Positions 23,272-32,303 of a stretch of DNA of 64,000 nucleotides are shown in pieces. The position numbers and the translations under genes are program-made. The notes below the pieces were generated by a model. The model worked only from the letters and a program-made list of their open reading frames with translations. It was not told the origin of the DNA and made no database searches. The stretch is taken from positions 120,956-184,955 of the forward strand of contig DHVW01000017.1 in NCBI GenBank assembly GCA_002412865.1. Reading direction: 5' to 3'. The DNA comes from Sulfurovum sp. UBA5198. Its GTDB lineage: Bacteria > Campylobacterota > Campylobacteria > Campylobacterales > Sulfurovaceae. Position 1 is the stretch's first letter. The number at the start of each line of letters is the position of its first letter.

Positions 23272-23446
23272 TATTAGCACCCCCGTTGATAAGCATATCG
23301 AGCTCACTCTTTTTAAATATTGTTACCTGCTCACTAATACGATATGCTTTGATACGCCCTTGTTTTACATAATTCCATATTGTACTTTTTGCGACACCTA
23401 AATATCTTGAGGCATCTTTGGCTCTCATATTCTCTGAAAATTCCAT
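23261..23446 (-). CDS. Excisionase-like HTH protein
   Basis: This 61-residue protein is a MerR-type winged helix-turn-helix: MRAKDASRYLGVAKSTIWNYVKQGRIKAYRISEQVTIFKKSELDMLI. This is the typical short HTH_17/AlpA-Xis form, a DNA-bending excisionase or regulator found with P4-type integrases. Its presence supports excision of the element. It overlaps the next gene and lies about 150 bp before the next upstream gene's end. Confidence 0.8.
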   Translation of the reverse strand: MEFSENMRAKDASRYLGVAKSTIWNYVKQGRIKAYRISEQVTIFKKSELDMLINGGANNGL

Positions 23447-23592
23447 TTATAAATTCCTTGATTGATAAATAAAAGCATTAATCCTTATATGCTTATAGAT
23501 ACGCTACTGGTATCAACTCGTACAAATAGGATTATACTATTTGGAGGTTTTTCGATTGGGCTTAAAATTTTCTTAAAATATAATGGCTCAAA

Positions 23593-24330
23593 TTATCTTT
23601 TAATCTTATTGAAGATATTACTTACTCTATTGAAAATAGCATTAATTCTTTTAGGTATTTTTATACCACTTTGTTGAATGGACATGAATGGGTTCTCTAT
23701 CTTTTTACGGGTTAAAACAAACGCCCTATTATTTAGAAACGACGGCTTGAAAATGTCTAATGGTTTTAGTTTTTTTTGTTCATCACGGCTCATCTTTTTT
23801 GTAAGTGGTATTATTTCATCAAGCTGTAACATACCAATCTCCAAATACAATTCTAATTCTAACATGCTTTCAGTCTGTTTTAAAAATACTCCATCTTGTT
23901 CTTTTAGTTCAATCTTTGTAAACTTTTCAACTGCATCATAATAACAAGCCTCATATAAAAAATCAAACTCATAAATCTTTCTTATATGTTGTATTAATAA
24001 TTGGTATGTGGTCGATGGGCTTTCTAACGGCTCCAACTCTGTTATATCTTGATTTTTCTTTTTGGCTTTGACTATGGCGTTTTTTTTGTTTCTATCAAAA
24101 TGTGATACATTTATGTTGTGTTTTTCGCATAGTTGCAACCCTTTGACCATAAAAGAATAGCTACTACATACATCATCTACATACCTTTTTAAATCGTCGT
24201 AAATTTCATAATAGTAAGCCATTGGCTTATCATCTTCGTCGCAAGTTTCATCATTTTCGTTGCAAAGTAAATATGTATCAAAATTTTCCCATACCCACTC
24301 AAATACTTCATCTTTTATTATTTCATTCAT
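23593..24330 (-). CDS. Unknown cargo protein of the element
   Basis: This is a 245-residue soluble protein with a very acidic N-terminus (NENDETCDEDDKP), a long helical middle (about 40-160) and a basic C-terminal tail (about 205-245, KIENPFMSIQQSGIKIPKRINAIFNRVSNIFNKIKR is its character). No signal peptide, membrane helix or catalytic motif is visible. It starts four bases before the integrase stop (ATGA), so it is expressed with the integrase. Candidate roles include replication control or host interference; none is supported directly. Confidence 0.6.
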   Translation of the reverse strand: MNEIIKDEVFEWVWENFDTYLLCNENDETCDEDDKPMAYYYEIYDDLKRYVDDVCSSYSFMVKGLQLCEKHNINVSHFDRNKKNAIVKAKKKNQDITELEPLESPSTTYQLLIQHIRKIYEFDFLYEACYYDAVEKFTKIELKEQDGVFLKQTESMLELELYLEIGMLQLDEIIPLTKKMSRDEQKKLKPLDIFKPSFLNNRAFVLTRKKIENPFMSIQQSGIKIPKRINAIFNRVSNIFNKIKR

Positions 24331-25595
24331 TCTGATACTCCATTTTTTACCTCATCAAGATAGTTAGCGTACCATTCCATTAAGCCCCTCATTGCGTTTT
24401 TGTAGCTGGAGCGATTATATGCACCCTTAACTTTATTTGGCTCTTTGTGGGCTAAACACGCCTCTATGACTTCACTGCTAAAGTTGTGACCGTCTACCTC
24501 ATTTAATTGTGTGTTGGCTATGGTGCTAAACATAGCTCTAAAAGAGTGAGGTACAAATTTATCCTTATAGCCTAACCGTTTAAGTGCATACACCAAAGTA
24601 TTATCGCTCATAGGTCTATCTTTGTAAATATCACTACAAAATACATACCCAGCACTCATCTTATTAGCTTCAACTTCTTTTAGTATCTCTATTGCTTGAG
24701 GTGGTAACGGCAAGACGAACGCCTCTTTGGTTTTCATTTTGTGGGCTGGTATGTTCCACTCTTTCGCTTGAAAATCAATTTCTGCCCATTCCATTTGTCT
24801 TATGTTGGCACTTCTCACAAATAGGAAAGGTAATAGCTTCAAAGCCATTTTGGTACTATAACCACCGTTATATGTTTCTATTGCTTCAAGTAGCTCTTTA
24901 ACCTCGCTTGGTTCTGTTATAGTAGGGTAATTCACTTTGGTGCTTTTGCCTAGTACAATCTTCAAATCAATATCAAATATAATATTATGAGGTGCGTACT
25001 CGTGAGTTACTGCATACCTAAAAATCTTCTGTAATATCATAGCCGTTCTTTTGGCTGTTTCCTGCACCCCTCTATTTTTTAGGGCTTCAAGTATGATTAT
25101 AATCTCTTTACGACTAATCTCATCTATTGGTTTATCCTTGATTGATAATTTTGAGCCGTCCACCTCATAAGTGATATAAAGATAATTTTTTAACGCCCTA
25201 GATAGTTTGATGTGATAATTCTCACTTACTTCATTCTCATAGCTTGTAAGCCACTTTTGAGATATGTTATAAAATGTATTTTCTTTTAGGGCTTCAACTT
25301 CTTTGGCTTGGAGTTTGTCATCTTTTTTCTTTTGTGCTGGATTTGTACCAGTGGCAATAAGTTCTCTTAACTCGTCTTTTTTGGCACGGGCTTGTTTTAG
25401 TGTAATAGCTGGATATGTTCCCAATGATGTTAAATTTCTTTTATTCTCAAATATGTAATTAAAACGCCATAACTTTGTATTTCTACTCGTTACCAATAAA
25501 TATAAGCCGTTACCGTCTGTGAGCTGATAATCTTTTGTTTTGCTTTTAGCCTCTTTAATCTCTTTATCTGTTAAGGGCTTCACGGTTCGTGCCAT
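24327..25595 (-). CDS. P4-type tyrosine recombinase (integrase)
   Basis: This is a 422-residue integrase. The ATG at 25595 is chosen for its AAAGG site and because it opens directly with the DUF4102 arm-binding domain (LTDKEIKEAKSKTKDYQLTDGNGLYLLV...LWRFNYI...LGTYPAITLKQARAK). A core-binding domain (about 120-210) and catalytic domain (about 230-405) follow, with the R-H-R-H-Y set visible in LFVRSANIRQMEW, PHSFRAMFST, EACLAHKEP and GAYNRSS. It should integrate and excise the element at tRNA-Ala. All catalytic positions are present, so it is likely active. Confidence 0.93.
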   Translation of the reverse strand: MARTVKPLTDKEIKEAKSKTKDYQLTDGNGLYLLVTSRNTKLWRFNYIFENKRNLTSLGTYPAITLKQARAKKDELRELIATGTNPAQKKKDDKLQAKEVEALKENTFYNISQKWLTSYENEVSENYHIKLSRALKNYLYITYEVDGSKLSIKDKPIDEISRKEIIIILEALKNRGVQETAKRTAMILQKIFRYAVTHEYAPHNIIFDIDLKIVLGKSTKVNYPTITEPSEVKELLEAIETYNGGYSTKMALKLLPFLFVRSANIRQMEWAEIDFQAKEWNIPAHKMKTKEAFVLPLPPQAIEILKEVEANKMSAGYVFCSDIYKDRPMSDNTLVYALKRLGYKDKFVPHSFRAMFSTIANTQLNEVDGHNFSSEVIEACLAHKEPNKVKGAYNRSSYKNAMRGLMEWYANYLDEVKNGVSE

Positions 25596-25652
25596 AGGTA
25601 ACCTTTGATATTTTAGTAATACTTTTTTTTGTGAATATTCCAAATTATAGCG

Positions 25653-25673
25653 TGTATGACTAAATGTATTACT
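25653..25673. promoter_or_regulatory. Arm-type integrase sites, tRNA-proximal end
   Basis: TGTATGACT (25653-25661) and TGTATTACT (25665-25673) are 12 bp apart start to start, the counterpart of the pair at 20840-20860. They lie just upstream of the integrase start, so integrase binding could also repress its own gene. Confidence 0.6.
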
Positions 25674-25764
25674 TAAAAAGTTAGATTGTATGATATTAGT
25701 ATGAATTGGTTTAGACTATGAAATAGCTTTAAAGGTCGTCTGTGTGGGGCTTAAATGGTGTTTA

Positions 25765-25801
25765 TTGGATTGGTTTAGATTGGTACTTGGTGGAGCATAG
25801 C
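25765..25801. repeat. tRNA-proximal att repeat
   Basis: A 37-base copy of the att repeat that includes the last 14 bases of tRNA-Ala; see 20755-20790. Confidence 0.85.
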
Positions 25802-25863
25802 GGGATCGAACCGCTGACCTCTTCACTGCCAGCGAAGCGCTCTCCCAGCTGAGCTAATGCCCC
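25788..25863 (-). tRNA. tRNA-Ala (GGC)
   Basis: The 76 bases fold as a standard cloverleaf on the minus strand: acceptor GGGGCAT with ATGCTCC (one G-T pair), D arm GCTC...GAGC, anticodon stem CTTCG/TGAAG with loop CTGGCAG giving anticodon GGC, T arm AGCGG-TTCGATC-CCGCT, and an encoded CCA. It is the integration site of the element to its left; the 3' end is rebuilt by the att repeat, so the tRNA stays functional. Confidence 0.95.
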
Positions 25864-25907
25864 ATATTTGGGTCTGTAATTTTACACCACCAAAGCCAAA
25901 AAGTTGC

Positions 25908-26891
25908 TTATGCATCAAAAAGGTATTTATGCGTATCACTTTTGGAGTCGAATGATGATGCTTTATACACCTCATCATTGATAGTGAGTTCATATGTTTC
26001 GCCTTTGATATTCCTAGAATATGTGATGATAATCTTTGCAGCTAGCTCTTTATCGCTTTGTGATGCGTTATTGGATAGCAGGACAAATGGACCCACTAGA
26101 GGAATGACAATAGGTGTAAACTTATCACTATTGACAGCTTTGAGTGATTCATTATCGCCCTCTTCTCGTCCTACTATTAGCTTTGCTCCGTTCGGTAGTC
26201 TAAAATGTCGTCCGAATTTGAGTAGATCAGCGTCAATCACAGTAAACTCATCATGTGCTATATGCTCCCTAATCCGCGCAGAATAGTTTATGTCTGTGAG
26301 CAGACACCCACCACCTGGACTCTCGTAATCTTCCCAGCCGTATTGCTTTGCTAGTGCTATTTGTCTATCTCTACTACGACCTGATATATCTAGTAACTTT
26401 TCTCTATCTATCCAGCCATTTATCTCTGGTGTAGTTATCTCCATGAGCTTTGCACTTAGTGGGCGGACTATTAGTTTTTCGTCATTATCGTTTGCCAATT
26501 TACTTACCATCTTTAGAGCATCACTTCGTTGGCTCATTGGTCGTTGACCCAATACCTCACCTGTAAATATAAATGACGCACTATATTCGCTCATCATCTC
26601 TTTAGCTATGCGAAACATATACCCGTGACAATCTATACATGGATTGAAGTTTTTGCCATATCCATGTATAGGGTTAAAAAGTATCTTTTGTATATAATCC
26701 TCTCTCACATCTACACTGCGAAATGACGCACCTGCAAGTTCGGCTCTAGTACTCATAATTTCACTCACATCTTTGCGTCCACCAAAGCCTATGTTTATAT
26801 TTAGAGCTACCACATTGATACCCATATCTCTCATGATTTTGATAGCTATCATACTATCAAGTCCTCCGCTAAATAGTGATAGTGCTGTCAT
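25908..26891 (-). CDS. PP-loop ATPase, tRNA thiouridylase-like
   Basis: This is a 327-residue protein that opens with the PP-loop SLFSGGLDSMIAIKIM (adenylation of substrate with ATP). CIDCHGYM (about 95-102) gives a Cys pair, followed by ASFIFTGEVLGQRPMSQR and SPGGGCLLTD with another Cys. These features place it in the MnmA/ThiI-like sulfurtransferase branch found in anaerobic and campylobacterial genomes, probably modifying tRNA, though the exact base is unknown. The start overlaps the dnaG end by 23 bases, so the two are co-transcribed. True MnmA has a different C-terminal part. Confidence 0.75.
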   Translation of the reverse strand: MTALSLFSGGLDSMIAIKIMRDMGINVVALNINIGFGGRKDVSEIMSTRAELAGASFRSVDVREDYIQKILFNPIHGYGKNFNPCIDCHGYMFRIAKEMMSEYSASFIFTGEVLGQRPMSQRSDALKMVSKLANDNDEKLIVRPLSAKLMEITTPEINGWIDREKLLDISGRSRDRQIALAKQYGWEDYESPGGGCLLTDINYSARIREHIAHDEFTVIDADLLKFGRHFRLPNGAKLIVGREEGDNESLKAVNSDKFTPIVIPLVGPFVLLSNNASQSDKELAAKIIITYSRNIKGETYELTINDEVYKASSFDSKSDTHKYLFDA

Positions 26892-28533
26892 AAAATACCC
26901 TTTCGCCTCGTTTTAATTTTGGAATTATATCCATTTTTAATTTTCTTATTAGTTTAATTTTTGCTGCAACACTTAGCGTACTACTGCTATTTATTTTTTC
27001 TAGCATACCGCTGTAGTGTCTGATTTGCATACTTTGTACACTTCGCCACAAATCAACCTCTTCCATTAGAATAGCATTTTCATTTAGTGATAGCTCTATT
27101 AATATATGTTCATTCCACTCTTCACGCACTATAGCGTTGAAGTGTCCAGCATAACTCCCAAGCATTTCAGGCACAATATAGTTTAGTATATCATCAACAA
27201 GCCTCGGATACTCCATCATAGTGCGAAGCATACTAAGCTGTTCTACATCATATTTTACGCTAGCATTGCTTGTGGGTAGCGGTGTGTTTCTATTGCCTCT
27301 AGTGAACATCGCTACCGGAACGCCCAAAATAGATGCTGCATAAGAGATGTACGATTCACGCATAATCTCACTAAGACCACTCATAAAGCTACGAATCGCT
27401 CCGTATGCGTTCTCTTTTTCTTTTGGATTTCGCAAATCATGCTGTCCTGCTAACTGCTCTATAACAAATGGGATAAGTTGTTTTGTATTGCGAAATAGTG
27501 ATGCAACTGCTCCACTCTCGCCTTTACTTATCATATCAGCAGGATCTTGTCCATCTGGAAACAATACAACTCCACCATCAAAACCAGCATGCGAGAGCAT
27601 CACTGCACCCTTTAGTGCTGCGGCAACGCCTGCCTTGTCTCCATCATAAGCCAATATTACTTTTGGCTCACCCTTACGCAATAGTGGTAAATGTTCATGT
27701 GTGAGTGCCGTACCCATAGTAGCAACTGCGTCTGTGAAACCACCTTGATGTAGCATCACGACATCCAAATATCCTTCACAAATGATGATTTGCTTGTTTT
27801 TATAGATACTATCTTTGGCTTGATTGTATCCGTACAGTAGCCTTGATTTATTAAATAATTTTGTTTGCGGGGAATTGATATATTTGGCTGGGTGGTTAGT
27901 GATAGTTCGTCCTCCAAAACCGACAATATTCCCAGTAGCAGAATAAATAGGAAATGTAATTCGCTCCACAAGCCTAGCATACGCCCTCCCATCATCACCA
28001 GTGGCTACCACACCAGCTTCCATGGATAGTGGAAGTGGTATAGCTAGACTATTTAGATGAGCTATTACCTCCCCGCCATTTGGAGTATATCCTATCCCGA
28101 ATCTCTCTATAGAGTTTTGGGATACACCTCTAGCGTGTAGATATTCAACTGATGCTTTGTTTTTATCTAGGTTTATTGTATACCACGATTGCAATGCCTC
28201 TAATACTCGTTTTGATGCACTGTAATCGCTACTTCCTGCTTGTGTGTAGCTTAGCGTAAAATTCACGCTTGAGGCTAGTTTTTCTATCGCCTCTGGATAG
28301 CTTAATTTTTCTAGCTCCATTACGAACTTGATACTATCTCCACCTACGCCACACCCAAAACAATGATAAATCTGCTTTGTAGGACTCACAACTAAAGACG
28401 CAGTTTTCTCTCCATGAAATGGACAACAAGCCTTGTAATTTGCCCCTGCTTTTTTGAGCTCAATATAATTACCTAGCACATCTACTATATCTAGGGTGCT
28501 TTTGAGAGTCTCTATGGAATTTGCGTCTATCAT
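26869..28533 (-). CDS. dnaG: DNA primase
   Basis: This is a 554-residue primase. The N-terminal zinc finger reads CCPFHGEKTASLVVSPTKQ with HCFGCG (about 37-64). The TOPRIM core (about 245-330) has IICEGYLDVVMLHQGGF and LAYDGDKAGVAAALKGA, the acidic metal sites, and the C-terminal helical part (about 430-554) should bind the DnaB helicase. It makes the RNA primers for replication. Length fits the shorter campylobacterial DnaG. Start ATG at 28533; the overlapping downstream gene is the PP-loop protein. Confidence 0.95.
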   Translation of the reverse strand: MIDANSIETLKSTLDIVDVLGNYIELKKAGANYKACCPFHGEKTASLVVSPTKQIYHCFGCGVGGDSIKFVMELEKLSYPEAIEKLASSVNFTLSYTQAGSSDYSASKRVLEALQSWYTINLDKNKASVEYLHARGVSQNSIERFGIGYTPNGGEVIAHLNSLAIPLPLSMEAGVVATGDDGRAYARLVERITFPIYSATGNIVGFGGRTITNHPAKYINSPQTKLFNKSRLLYGYNQAKDSIYKNKQIIICEGYLDVVMLHQGGFTDAVATMGTALTHEHLPLLRKGEPKVILAYDGDKAGVAAALKGAVMLSHAGFDGGVVLFPDGQDPADMISKGESGAVASLFRNTKQLIPFVIEQLAGQHDLRNPKEKENAYGAIRSFMSGLSEIMRESYISYAASILGVPVAMFTRGNRNTPLPTSNASVKYDVEQLSMLRTMMEYPRLVDDILNYIVPEMLGSYAGHFNAIVREEWNEHILIELSLNENAILMEEVDLWRSVQSMQIRHYSGMLEKINSSSTLSVAAKIKLIRKLKMDIIPKLKRGERVFYDSTITI

Positions 28534-28637
28534 GAAGTTATTATATCCTAAAGCTAATTATAGTTTACAGATTTTGGTTTTGCTCCCCTTAGTCTATTTT
28601 TGGTATAATCTTGCAATTAAATAAAAAGGAGTGGTCA

Positions 28638-29684
28638 TTGGAATCTTATTTGCCTAGTTTTGACGATCCTCTTTTTAGTATTATACTGCTCGTTTTTGTA
28701 GGCTTTTTAATAGCGCTTGGTACATATATGTGGGATTTACATATAAAACGGTCTAATAGTGATTCGCTTTTGGGATTTTTGGATAAGTTCGAGAGCAAAG
28801 AGTGTGTCATAGATACCAAAACTCTACCGTATGAGCCTAATATGCTTCGTCCTCTTTCCTTATTGGCAAAATCAAACGAAATGAGTGGAGAGTATCACAA
28901 GGCTATAAGTCTCTATATTTATCTAGCCAAAAGTGTAGATGACGATAAACACAAATACGCACTTATGGAACATCTAGGTGATACATACGCTAAAGCTGGG
29001 CTACTTGAACGAGCAAGGGGCGTATATGAAGATATTTTAAGTAGCCATCCTAGAGATATAGGCGTATTATACTCGCTTGGCGACATATATCAGCTTCTTC
29101 AAAAGTACGATTTGGCACTTGAAACTACCGTGCCACTTAAAACACTTGGTGAAGATACGAGTAGATTTGAGGCATTTTTGAGCTTTGAGATGTTACAAAC
29201 TAATCGTAAAATGCTACAACCACAAAAGGTAGAGGCATTTTTAGCATTACTAAAAGAAAATGAAAAACTTTATCGCTCTGTATTCTCACAACTACTATTA
29301 ATTGATAATGCCAAAGCATGGGAGATATTTGATTGCTCTAAAGTTAATGATATAATTGATATATTGTGGTTTAGAGATGAATCACAACTAGACATGAAAA
29401 CAGTCAATAGTCATAATATATTAAAATCCATATATTATGCCAAAGGTTATCTAGCAACACCTCCAAACACTCCAAGCGGTCAATTTGCACTCGATATGAT
29501 AGTCTCTGCCAAACAAAATGACAATGATAGTGGCGTCCTTAATTTTAGTTATGTATGTGATGAGTGCAAACACAGCTTTGCGTCATACTTTAAGAGATGT
29601 CCAAATTGCAAAAGCGTATATTCTGTGAATGTGGAGGAAGAAATTGGAAAAAAACAAAGCAAAAAAAATCACTCTCTACTCTGA
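28638..29684 (+). CDS. LapB/YciM-like TPR protein with C-terminal zinc ribbon
   Basis: This is a 348-residue protein. The TTG at 28638 is preferred: AAGGAG lies seven bases ahead of it, whereas the frame's earlier TTG at 28611 has no ribosome site. One N-terminal membrane helix (about 13-33) is followed by TPR-like helices (about 60-200, including EHLGDTYAKAGLLERARGVYEDIL and GVLYSLGDIYQLLQKYDLAL), and a metal ribbon C-DEC...C-PNC near the end (about 302-325). This order of anchor, TPRs and rubredoxin-like ribbon is that of LapB, which controls LpxC turnover and LPS assembly. Function in this phylum is inferred. rnhA overlaps its 3' end by 41 bases. Confidence 0.7.
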   Translation: MESYLPSFDDPLFSIILLVFVGFLIALGTYMWDLHIKRSNSDSLLGFLDKFESKECVIDTKTLPYEPNMLRPLSLLAKSNEMSGEYHKAISLYIYLAKSVDDDKHKYALMEHLGDTYAKAGLLERARGVYEDILSSHPRDIGVLYSLGDIYQLLQKYDLALETTVPLKTLGEDTSRFEAFLSFEMLQTNRKMLQPQKVEAFLALLKENEKLYRSVFSQLLLIDNAKAWEIFDCSKVNDIIDILWFRDESQLDMKTVNSHNILKSIYYAKGYLATPPNTPSGQFALDMIVSAKQNDNDSGVLNFSYVCDECKHSFASYFKRCPNCKSVYSVNVEEEIGKKQSKKNHSLL

Positions 29685-30084
29685 TGGATCAAGCCTTGGT
29701 AATCCAGGTCCTGGTGGATATGGTGGTATCCTTGTTTATAATGGCAATCGTAAAACATTTAGTGGCGGGGAGTCGCATACTACCAATAACCGCATGGAGC
29801 TAAAAGGTGTGATAGTAGGTCTGCAAATGCTAAAAGAACCGTGCATTGTGGAAGTTGTTTCTGATAGTAGCTATGTTGTCAACTCTATTAACAAGTGGCT
29901 TGACGGCTGGGTTGTCAAAAAGTTTGCAAAAGTAAAAAATGTAGATCTTTGGCAAGAGTACTTAGAGGCTGCCAAAATACATACTGTAAAAGGGACATGG
30001 GTACGAGGACATGACGGACACATAGAAAATGAAGAGTGCGATGTAATGGCAAAAAATGAAGCTATTAAACAAAAGGGGCTATAA
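29644..30084 (+). CDS. rnhA: Ribonuclease HI
   Basis: This is a 146-residue enzyme. The TTG at 29644 is chosen because GGAGG lies six bases ahead; the ATG at 29629 lies inside the upstream frame without a site. Catalytic acids are visible in TLYSDGSSLGNPGPGGYGG (Asp), TNNRMELKGVIVGL (Glu), VSDSSYVV (Asp) and the late HIENEECDVMA (Asp), with the basic handle around KKFAKVKNVDLW. It removes RNA from RNA-DNA hybrids. The next gene starts three bases after its stop. Together with rnhB at 50236 the genome has both RNase H types. Confidence 0.93.
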   Translation: MEKNKAKKITLYSDGSSLGNPGPGGYGGILVYNGNRKTFSGGESHTTNNRMELKGVIVGLQMLKEPCIVEVVSDSSYVVNSINKWLDGWVVKKFAKVKNVDLWQEYLEAAKIHTVKGTWVRGHDGHIENEECDVMAKNEAIKQKGL

Positions 30085-30087
30085 AAT

Positions 30088-30504
30088 ATGAAAAAATTTA
30101 GTTTACAATTATTGGTAAGCATATTGACATTTTTATTGACAACGGTTGTCATAAATGCAAAAGAAAAGAATAAAGACTGCAACTATACTACTAATGGTAA
30201 GACATATAGTGGCAAGTGTAGCTTTTATAGCACATCACTAAATGGCAATAGGACAACAAGTGGTGAAAAATATGATAAAGATAAATTCACAGCTGCTCAT
30301 CGTACTCTTCCATTTGGCACAAAAGTCAAAGTCACAGACGCTAGAACTGGTAAAAGCACAATAGTGAGAATAAATGACCGTGGTCCATATGTAAAAAATA
30401 GAGTTATAGACATCTCAAACGCAGCAGCAAAAGAGTTAGGTGTAGTAAGTAGAGGCGTTTTCGCTGGGAAAGTGGAAGTCCTTGAAAAAGCAAACCAAAA
30501 CTAA
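30088..30504 (+). CDS. RlpA-like double-psi beta-barrel protein
   Basis: This is a 138-residue exported protein: signal peptide (about 1-24, to INAKE), then a double-psi beta-barrel with GKCSFYSTSLNGNRTTSGEKYDKDKFTAAHRTLPFGTKVKVTD, VRINDRGPYVKNRVIDISNAAAKELG and a final VEVLEK strand. This is the RlpA core, which cuts denuded glycan strands at the septum in Pseudomonas. The SPOR domain that targets RlpA to the septum is missing, so it is a short form. Not a lipoprotein. Lies between rnhA (3 bp) and rnc (40 bp). Confidence 0.88.
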   Translation: MKKFSLQLLVSILTFLLTTVVINAKEKNKDCNYTTNGKTYSGKCSFYSTSLNGNRTTSGEKYDKDKFTAAHRTLPFGTKVKVTDARTGKSTIVRINDRGPYVKNRVIDISNAAAKELGVVSRGVFAGKVEVLEKANQN

Positions 30505-30544
30505 ATATGATATAATTAGCATTATTATGCAAAGAGGATAAACA

Positions 30545-31222
30545 ATGGAGCAATTAGAGACCCTTGAAAAAGGGCTTGGCTATGTATTCAAAGACAAGTC
30601 AATAGCACAAGAGGCGTTGACACACAGAAGCTTTAAGCAGTCGTATCATAATGAGCGACTTGAGTTTCTTGGTGACGCCGTATTGGATTTGATTATAGGT
30701 GAATATCTCTACCATAAGTTCAATGGCTCTGATGAGGGAATGCTCTCAAAGATACGAGCGTCACTTGTAAATGAAAACGCTTTTGCACAGTTAGCAATAA
30801 AGCTTGAAATTGGAAAATATATACTATTATCAGCTGCTGAAGAAAATAATGGTGGTCGTTCAAAACCGTCACTTTTATCAAATGCTTTTGAAGCTCTAAT
30901 CGGTGCAGCGTATTTAGATGGTGGACTGGAAATAACTAGGTCTTTAGTAATCAAAATGCTTGAAGAGTATTATCCGACTATCGACCTTCAGACTCTATCA
31001 AAAGATTACAAAACAGCACTACAAGAGATAACTCAATCAACCCATGGTATACCACCTGAATATATCGTAGTGCGTGCCTTTGGACCTGACCATAAAAAAG
31101 AGTTTGAAGTGGAACTGCGACTGCACGACACACTAATAGCATCTGCGATAGGAAATAGCAAAAAAGAGGCTCAACAAAAAGCGGCAAAAATCGCACTAGA
31201 TGCTCTAAACAAAGGCAACTAA
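30545..31222 (+). CDS. rnc: Ribonuclease III
   Basis: This is a 225-residue enzyme with the signature HNERLEFLGDAVLDLIIGEYLY (about 35-56, metal-binding Glu and Asp), a second acidic cluster in NAFEALIGAAYLDGG, and a C-terminal double-stranded-RNA-binding domain (about 155-222, DYKTALQEITQSTHGIPPEYIV ... KKEAQQKAAKIALDAL). It processes rRNA precursors and dsRNA. AGAGGAT precedes the ATG. aroC starts two bases after the stop. Confidence 0.95.
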   Translation: MEQLETLEKGLGYVFKDKSIAQEALTHRSFKQSYHNERLEFLGDAVLDLIIGEYLYHKFNGSDEGMLSKIRASLVNENAFAQLAIKLEIGKYILLSAAEENNGGRSKPSLLSNAFEALIGAAYLDGGLEITRSLVIKMLEEYYPTIDLQTLSKDYKTALQEITQSTHGIPPEYIVVRAFGPDHKKEFEVELRLHDTLIASAIGNSKKEAQQKAAKIALDALNKGN

Positions 31223-31223
31223 A

Positions 31224-32300
31224 ATGAATACATTTGGGATTAAGTTTAGAATGACCACTTTTGGTGAATCTCATGGTGTAGCTCTAGGGTGCATAGTAGA
31301 TGGTGTTCCTGCTGGACTGGCTATCGATGAAGCTTTCATACAAAGCGAACTTGACCGTCGTAAACCTGGTAAATCTAAGCTTGAAACTGGACGCAAAGAA
31401 GAAGACAAAGTAGCGATACTCTCTGGTACTTTTGATGGTGTATCTACTGGCACACCAATAGCGATGATAATTTATAATGGAGATCAGAAAAGCAAAGATT
31501 ATGACTCCGTAAAAGATCTATTTCGTCCTGCTCATGCTGATTTTACATACTGGAATAAATACGGTATTAGAGATTATAGAGGTGGTGGGAGAAGTAGTGC
31601 CAGAGAGACAGCTGCTAGGGTTGCAGCTGGAGCTATTGCGAAACTTATGATTGATACTATTGGCATAAAAGTCCAAAGTGGTTTAATATCTATAGGTGGC
31701 ATTCATGGCACAAATGTAGATTTTGAATACTCAAAAAATAGTCTACTTTACGCACTTGACAAAACAAAAGAATCGCAACAGATAAAAGCCGTTGAAGAGG
31801 CTAGAGATGCTCACGACTCCATAGGTGGCTCTGTGCTAACGATCGCAACTGGTGTACCTATCGGGCTAGGAGAGCCTATGTATCACAAGCTAGATGGGCA
31901 AATCGCTGGAGCGATGATGGGCATAAATGCAGTTAAAGGCGTAGAGATAGGCGAAGGAATAAATAGTGCAACCCTAAAAGGATCACAAAACAATGATGCA
32001 ATTGGAGCAAATGGCTTTAAGACCAACCATGCTGGTGGAATATTGGGCGGTATAAGCAATGGAGATGATATAGTAGTCACGACACATTTCAAGCCAACAC
32101 CATCTATATTCCAAGAGCAAGATACCATAGACTTTGAGGGCAATGAAGTGAAATGCAACCTCAAAGGCAGACATGACCCATGTGTAGCAATCCGTGGTAC
32201 AGTCGTATGCGAAGCGATGATGGCTCTAGTGTTAGCCGATATGGTGCTACTAAATATGAGTAGCAATATGGAGCATATTAAGAGCGTTTACAACAAATAG
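31224..32300 (+). CDS. aroC: Chorismate synthase
   Basis: This is a 358-residue enzyme with the three family signatures: TFGESHGVALGCIVDGVPAG near the N-terminus, RGGGRSSARETAARVAAGAI (about 125-145) and RHDPCVAIR near the C-terminus. It converts EPSP to chorismate using reduced FMN, the last shared step of aromatic amino-acid synthesis. Full length for the family. It follows rnc by one base and precedes the pseudouridine synthase gene by three. Confidence 0.95.
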   Translation: MNTFGIKFRMTTFGESHGVALGCIVDGVPAGLAIDEAFIQSELDRRKPGKSKLETGRKEEDKVAILSGTFDGVSTGTPIAMIIYNGDQKSKDYDSVKDLFRPAHADFTYWNKYGIRDYRGGGRSSARETAARVAAGAIAKLMIDTIGIKVQSGLISIGGIHGTNVDFEYSKNSLLYALDKTKESQQIKAVEEARDAHDSIGGSVLTIATGVPIGLGEPMYHKLDGQIAGAMMGINAVKGVEIGEGINSATLKGSQNNDAIGANGFKTNHAGGILGGISNGDDIVVTTHFKPTPSIFQEQDTIDFEGNEVKCNLKGRHDPCVAIRGTVVCEAMMALVLADMVLLNMSSNMEHIKSVYNK

Positions 32301-32303
32301 ATT

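Larger units (their letters stand above)
20755..25801. mobile_element. 5-kb integrative element in tRNA-Ala(GGC)
   Basis: The element is bounded by near-identical att repeats (20755-20790 and 25765-25801), the latter covering the last 14 bases of tRNA-Ala. The P4-type integrase gene starts about 190 bp from the tRNA and reads away from it, the usual order. Other genes, all on the minus strand, are two unknowns, an excisionase-like HTH gene, a small partner, a Rep-like gene and a membrane protein; a terminase small-subunit fragment remains. No capsid, tail, lysis, conjugation or restriction genes are seen. Arm-type integrase sites occur inside both ends. It looks like a small satellite-type or plasmid-like integrative element. 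Confidence 0.87.

Noticed and set aside
20755..25801. CRISPR array or restriction-modification cargo in the element
   Set aside because: No regularly spaced repeats and no methyltransferase, nuclease or Cas motifs were found; the only repeats are att, arm sites and one direct repeat.
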